Assembly (NCBI GenBank): GCA_937930585.1
Contig: CALHCA010000138.1
Coordinates: 1 to 5,583 of the forward strand
Length of the DNA stretch: 5,583 nucleotides
Origin: an uncultured bacterium
Lineage (GTDB): Bacteria > Patescibacteriota > Saccharimonadia > Saccharimonadales > Saccharimonadaceae
Direction of reading: 5' to 3'
The position numbers were made by a program, and so were the translations under genes. The notes beneath the pieces were generated by a model, which saw nothing but the letters and a program-made list of their open reading frames with translations, made no database searches and had not been told where the DNA came from. Below, one piece after another: positions 5,146 through 5,583 of this stretch (position 1 is the first letter of the stretch; each line of letters opens with the position of its first letter).

Positions 5146-5412
5146 ATGCAAAGCAACAAACAAGATAGTAAACCATCCCTATTATTTATATTGCTTGTTA
5201 TTTCTTCTGTATTCTATATCTATAAAGCTTTAGTAATAGATTCAAGAATAATTAATGAGAGTAATATAAAAGATGAAATTATAAAAAAGGGTGATTCATT
5301 TGCTGTTAATAATAACCAACTAAAGGAGTATATTGATATTCTTGATGACTTAGAAATAAATTATACACTCAAGAAAAGTGGTGACAGCACTAACATCAAT
5401 ATCAACAGGTAA
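5146..5412 (+). CDS. Small single-helix membrane protein, paralogue 2
   Basis: 88 aa. ATG 5146 has SD GGAGGT (5134-5139) with 6-nt spacing, and the 15 bases GGAGGTACATTTATG are identical to those at the first paralogue's start. After a short polar N-terminus, one membrane helix spans about 12-30 (LLFILLVISSVFYIYKALV), followed by a charged segment and the shared C-terminal domain (QLKEYIDILDDLEINYTLKK, then SGDSTNININR). Membrane segments of the two proteins do not align well, so only the C-terminal domain and the translation start seem conserved. Only 41 nt separates the genes, without a clear promoter, so co-transcription from 4800-4828 is likely. Very AT-rich, with no TTCGAA. Role unknown; a membrane-anchored partner or heteromer with its paralogue is a reasonable guess only. 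Confidence 0.85.
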   Translation: MQSNKQDSKPSLLFILLVISSVFYIYKALVIDSRIINESNIKDEIIKKGDSFAVNNNQLKEYIDILDDLEINYTLKKSGDSTNININR

Positions 5413-5414
5413 TT

Positions 5415-5444
5415 AAGTCGGTCTTATGACTGGCTTTTTCTTTT
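5415..5444 (+). terminator. Terminator of the paralogue operon
   Basis: AAGTCGGTC pairs with GACTGGCTT around a TTAT loop: 9 bp, two of them G·U in plus-strand RNA, followed by TTTTTCTTTT. It starts 2 nt after the stop of the second paralogue. The wobbles fit plus-strand use. Confidence 0.88.
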
Positions 5445-5454
5445 GTCAAAAAAT

Positions 5455-5485
5455 AAAATCACCTTTCGAAATGAAAAGTGATTTT
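5455..5485 (-). terminator. Terminator of the minus-strand basic-protein gene
   Basis: On the minus strand AAATCAC-T-TTT pairs with AAA-G-GTGATTT around a 7-nt CATTTCG loop, then TTATTTTTTG follows. The one imperfect pair is G·U on the minus strand and C×A on the plus strand, so it serves the gene ending at 5492. It is back to back with the plus-strand terminator at 5415-5444. The loop region contains a TTCGAA word. Confidence 0.82.
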
Positions 5486-5491
5486 TTAGAA

Positions 5492-5583
5492 TTAAGCTTC
5501 TTCGGCAACTTCTTCTTTTGGTTGGTTACGGCGAAGCTTTTCGGCGTTTTTGATTGCACGAGTTTTTTGTGCAGGTTTTTTAA
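5492..5583 (-). CDS. C-terminal 29 residues of a basic protein, possibly ribosomal (partial)
   Basis: Only the 3' end is inside the window: an open frame reading KKPAQKTRAIKNAEKLRRNQ then PKEEVAEEA and TAA, followed 7 nt later by a good terminator. The segment is strongly basic and helical, then ends in a short acidic, alanine-rich tail. That composition is common in ribosomal proteins of reduced bacteria (a bL19-like end is one possibility), but there is no diagnostic motif and I cannot name it. Codon choice (CGT/CGC Arg, GCT/GCA Ala) looks like a well-expressed gene. The start and most of the protein lie beyond 5583. Confidence 0.6.
   Translation of the reverse strand, partial: KKPAQKTRAIKNAEKLRRNQPKEEVAEEA

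Noticed and set aside
1..5583. Alternative genetic code (UGA as Trp or Gly)
   Set aside because: Trp codons checked are TGG, long frames contain no internal TGA that would need reading, and TGA ends the 39-aa gene just before a terminator.
1..5583. CRISPR array, tRNA gene, insertion sequence or attachment repeats
   Set aside because: No regularly spaced direct repeats, cloverleaf sequence, transposase frame or matching terminal repeats were found on either strand.

Overview
The window looks like a piece of a small, AT-rich bacterial chromosome, with G+C roughly one third by eye. It uses the standard code: every Trp checked in lysS is TGG, and TGA is a genuine stop in the 39-codon gene. A 16S rRNA 5' end, a class II lysyl-tRNA synthetase and a very compact alpha-glucan phosphorylase sit among tiny unknown genes with almost no wasted space. 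This fits a reduced-genome lineage such as Patescibacteria/CPR, and Saccharibacteria (TM7) is my best guess. No marker in the window settles it: the 16S start (…CTCAGGATTAAC) also occurs in other phyla, and Mollicutes are disfavoured by the standard code.

Layout. 1-34: 5' end of a 16S rRNA gene on the minus strand, with a boxA-like antitermination site and a strong promoter (149-177). 209-609: a minus-strand 114-aa gene of the phage/plasmid-associated 'NLTPH' type, with its own terminator and, upstream, a striking 56-nt hairpin (634-689). 723-2348: lysS (minus) with terminator and promoter. 2365-2626: divergent to lysS, a plus-strand 39-aa gene with promoter, leader hairpin, Shine-Dalgarno (SD) and terminator, running directly into a near-copy of the same promoter/leader cassette. 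2598-2972: a plus-strand 90-aa gene driven by that second cassette. 2980-4806: an alpha-glucan phosphorylase (minus). 4800-5444: two plus-strand, one-helix membrane proteins that are diverged paralogues of each other, under a near-perfect sigma70-type promoter. 5455-5583: terminator and 3' end of a basic, possibly ribosomal, protein gene (minus).

How it fits together. Housekeeping genes (16S, lysS, phosphorylase, the basic protein) all lie on the minus strand. Five small genes of unknown function (39-114 aa) fill the gaps. Each of these genes or gene pairs has a strong SD, and most have a private promoter and terminator, much like phage 'morons'. lysS has no SD and appears nearly leaderless. 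No intergenic stretch exceeds 300 bases. The most interesting signals are the tandem membrane-protein paralogues, the duplicated promoter/hairpin-leader cassette, the minus-strand hairpin whose variants are all G·U wobbles, and 22 copies of the palindrome TTCGAA (about 2 expected), almost absent from the small genes.
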